NCBI RefSeq assembly: GCF_000801295.1 | Contig: NZ_AP012978.1 | Coordinates: forward strand, 2,401,001-2,465,000 | Direction of reading: 5' to 3' | Length of the DNA: 64,000 bases | From: an endosymbiont of unidentified scaly snail isolate Monju | GTDB taxonomy: Bacteria > Pseudomonadota > Gammaproteobacteria > Chromatiales > Chromatiaceae | Shown here: positions 63,379 to 64,000 of the stretch, one piece after another | Layout: each line of letters starts with the position of its first letter | Position numbering within the stretch: position 1 is the first letter of the stretch | Translations under genes and position numbers: made by a program | Notes under the pieces: model-generated | The model's database searches: none | What the model saw: only the letters and a program-made list of their open reading frames with translations | Told to the model about the DNA's origin: nothing

Positions 63379-64000
63379 ATGACCGACTCCCTCGATATCG
63401 CCCGTGCCACTCTGCTCGACGCCTCCGGGCTGGGCGAGCAGGCCCTGACACAGGTCATGGACCGGCTGCTCAGCCGGCAGATCGACACCGCCGATATCTA
63501 TCTGCAGTACTCGCGGCTGGAATCCTGGGTGCTCGAAGACGGCATCGTGCGCGAGGGCAGCCACAGCATCGAGCAGGGCGCGGGCCTGCGCGCGGTGGCC
63601 GGGGACAAGACCGGCTTCGCCTACACCGAGGACATCGACCTGCCGCAATTGCTGGAGGCGGCCGGGACGGCGCGCGCCATCGCCCGCGCCGGACAGAGCG
63701 GCCGGCAGGCCATCGCCTCGCGGCGCGACCTGCCGCAACTCTACGCCCCGCTCAACCCCATCGACTCGCTGGACGAGGCCGCCAAGCTGGCGCTGATGCG
63801 CGAACTCGACGAGGCGGCACGCGCCGCCGATCCGCGCGTGCAGCAGGTGATCGTGAGCCTGGTCGCGGCCCAGGACACGGTGCTGGTGATCGACGACCAG
63901 GGGCGGCTGGCGGGCGATGTGCGGCCGCTGGTACGCATCAACGTCAGCATCATCGTCGAGCAGGACGGGCGGCGCGAACAGGGCAGCGCCGGCGGCGGCG
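63379..64000 (+). CDS. tldD: Metalloprotease TldD, N-terminal part
   Basis: The first 207 codons of TldD, running off the window. LEAAGTARAIARAGQS and YAPLNPIDSLD are typical, as is the early DTADIYLQYSRLESWVLEDGIV. TldD with TldE forms a zinc protease that digests unfolded peptides and helps mature small peptides such as microcin B17. An AAAGGAAG lies upstream. Its metal-binding region lies beyond the window. Confidence 0.94.
   Translation, partial: MTDSLDIARATLLDASGLGEQALTQVMDRLLSRQIDTADIYLQYSRLESWVLEDGIVREGSHSIEQGAGLRAVAGDKTGFAYTEDIDLPQLLEAAGTARAIARAGQSGRQAIASRRDLPQLYAPLNPIDSLDEAAKLALMRELDEAARAADPRVQQVIVSLVAAQDTVLVIDDQGRLAGDVRPLVRINVSIIVEQDGRREQGSAGGG

Noticed and set aside
60967-63738. 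923-codon minus-strand open frame over yhdP, nit and tldD
   Set aside because: Crosses three real plus-strand genes and REP repeats; composition reflects codon bias, with no recognisable domain.

Overview
The window is a high-GC stretch from a gammaproteobacterium. Most of it keeps the gene order known from that class: kdsD-kdsC-lptC-lptA-lptB, then rpoN-hpf-ptsN-hprK-rapZ-PTS genes-mgtE, then leuS-lptE-holA and proA-nadD-rsfS, then rlmH-maf-rng-yhdP-nit-tldD. The LPS transport genes, NapFDAGHBC-type periplasmic nitrate reductase, REP-like palindromes and RpoN all fit. A chemolithotrophic (Chromatiales-like) host is plausible, but this is inference only.

Layout. 1-2.75 kb: Kdo synthesis and the LPS exporter. 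2.8-17.9 kb: a tightly overlapping block for glucose-6-phosphate oxidation (gnd, zwf, pgl, glk) and glycogen turnover (glgC, a GH57 glucan enzyme, malQ, glgB, glgA, glgP), sitting between lptB and rpoN, which are usually close together. 18-24.6 kb: sigma-54, hibernation factor and a regulatory PTS (EI, HPr, IIA-Man-like, IIA-Ntr, HPr kinase, RapZ) with no sugar permease in view. 24.7-26.1 kb: mgtE and a strong hairpin. 26.1-32.1 kb, minus strand: napFDAGHBC behind an FNR/DNR-like site; napF and napA are broken and napG lacks one iron-sulfur cluster. 32.3-42 kb: leuS to rsfS, with a MITE-like element that has cut into the start of an M48 peptidase gene. 42-55.1 kb: accessory block between rsfS and rlmH. 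55.1-64 kb: rlmH, maf, a second MITE copy, rng, yhdP, nit, a REP array and the start of tldD.

The accessory block holds a WYL regulator, a 41-codon membrane ORF coupled to cas3, and a heavily remodelled type I-C CRISPR-Cas locus. In that locus a deletion has removed cas5c and joined cas3 to cas8c. Cas8c then changes frame at an A10 tract and again near 46455, and carries an IS3-family insertion. cas7 contains a perfect 34-unit hexanucleotide repeat encoding (Ala-Glu)34. cas4-cas1-cas2 are intact, but the array has only two repeats. Next comes a bufferin-type RiPP metallophore cluster (two Cys-rich precursors, MNIO enzyme, partner protein) and a cation diffusion facilitator.

Single-base disruptions recur in gnd, hprK, napF, napA, cas8c and the IS transposase. 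They cluster in dispensable genes, which suggests real decay, but several lie in homopolymers and uncorrected assembly errors cannot be excluded from the sequence alone.
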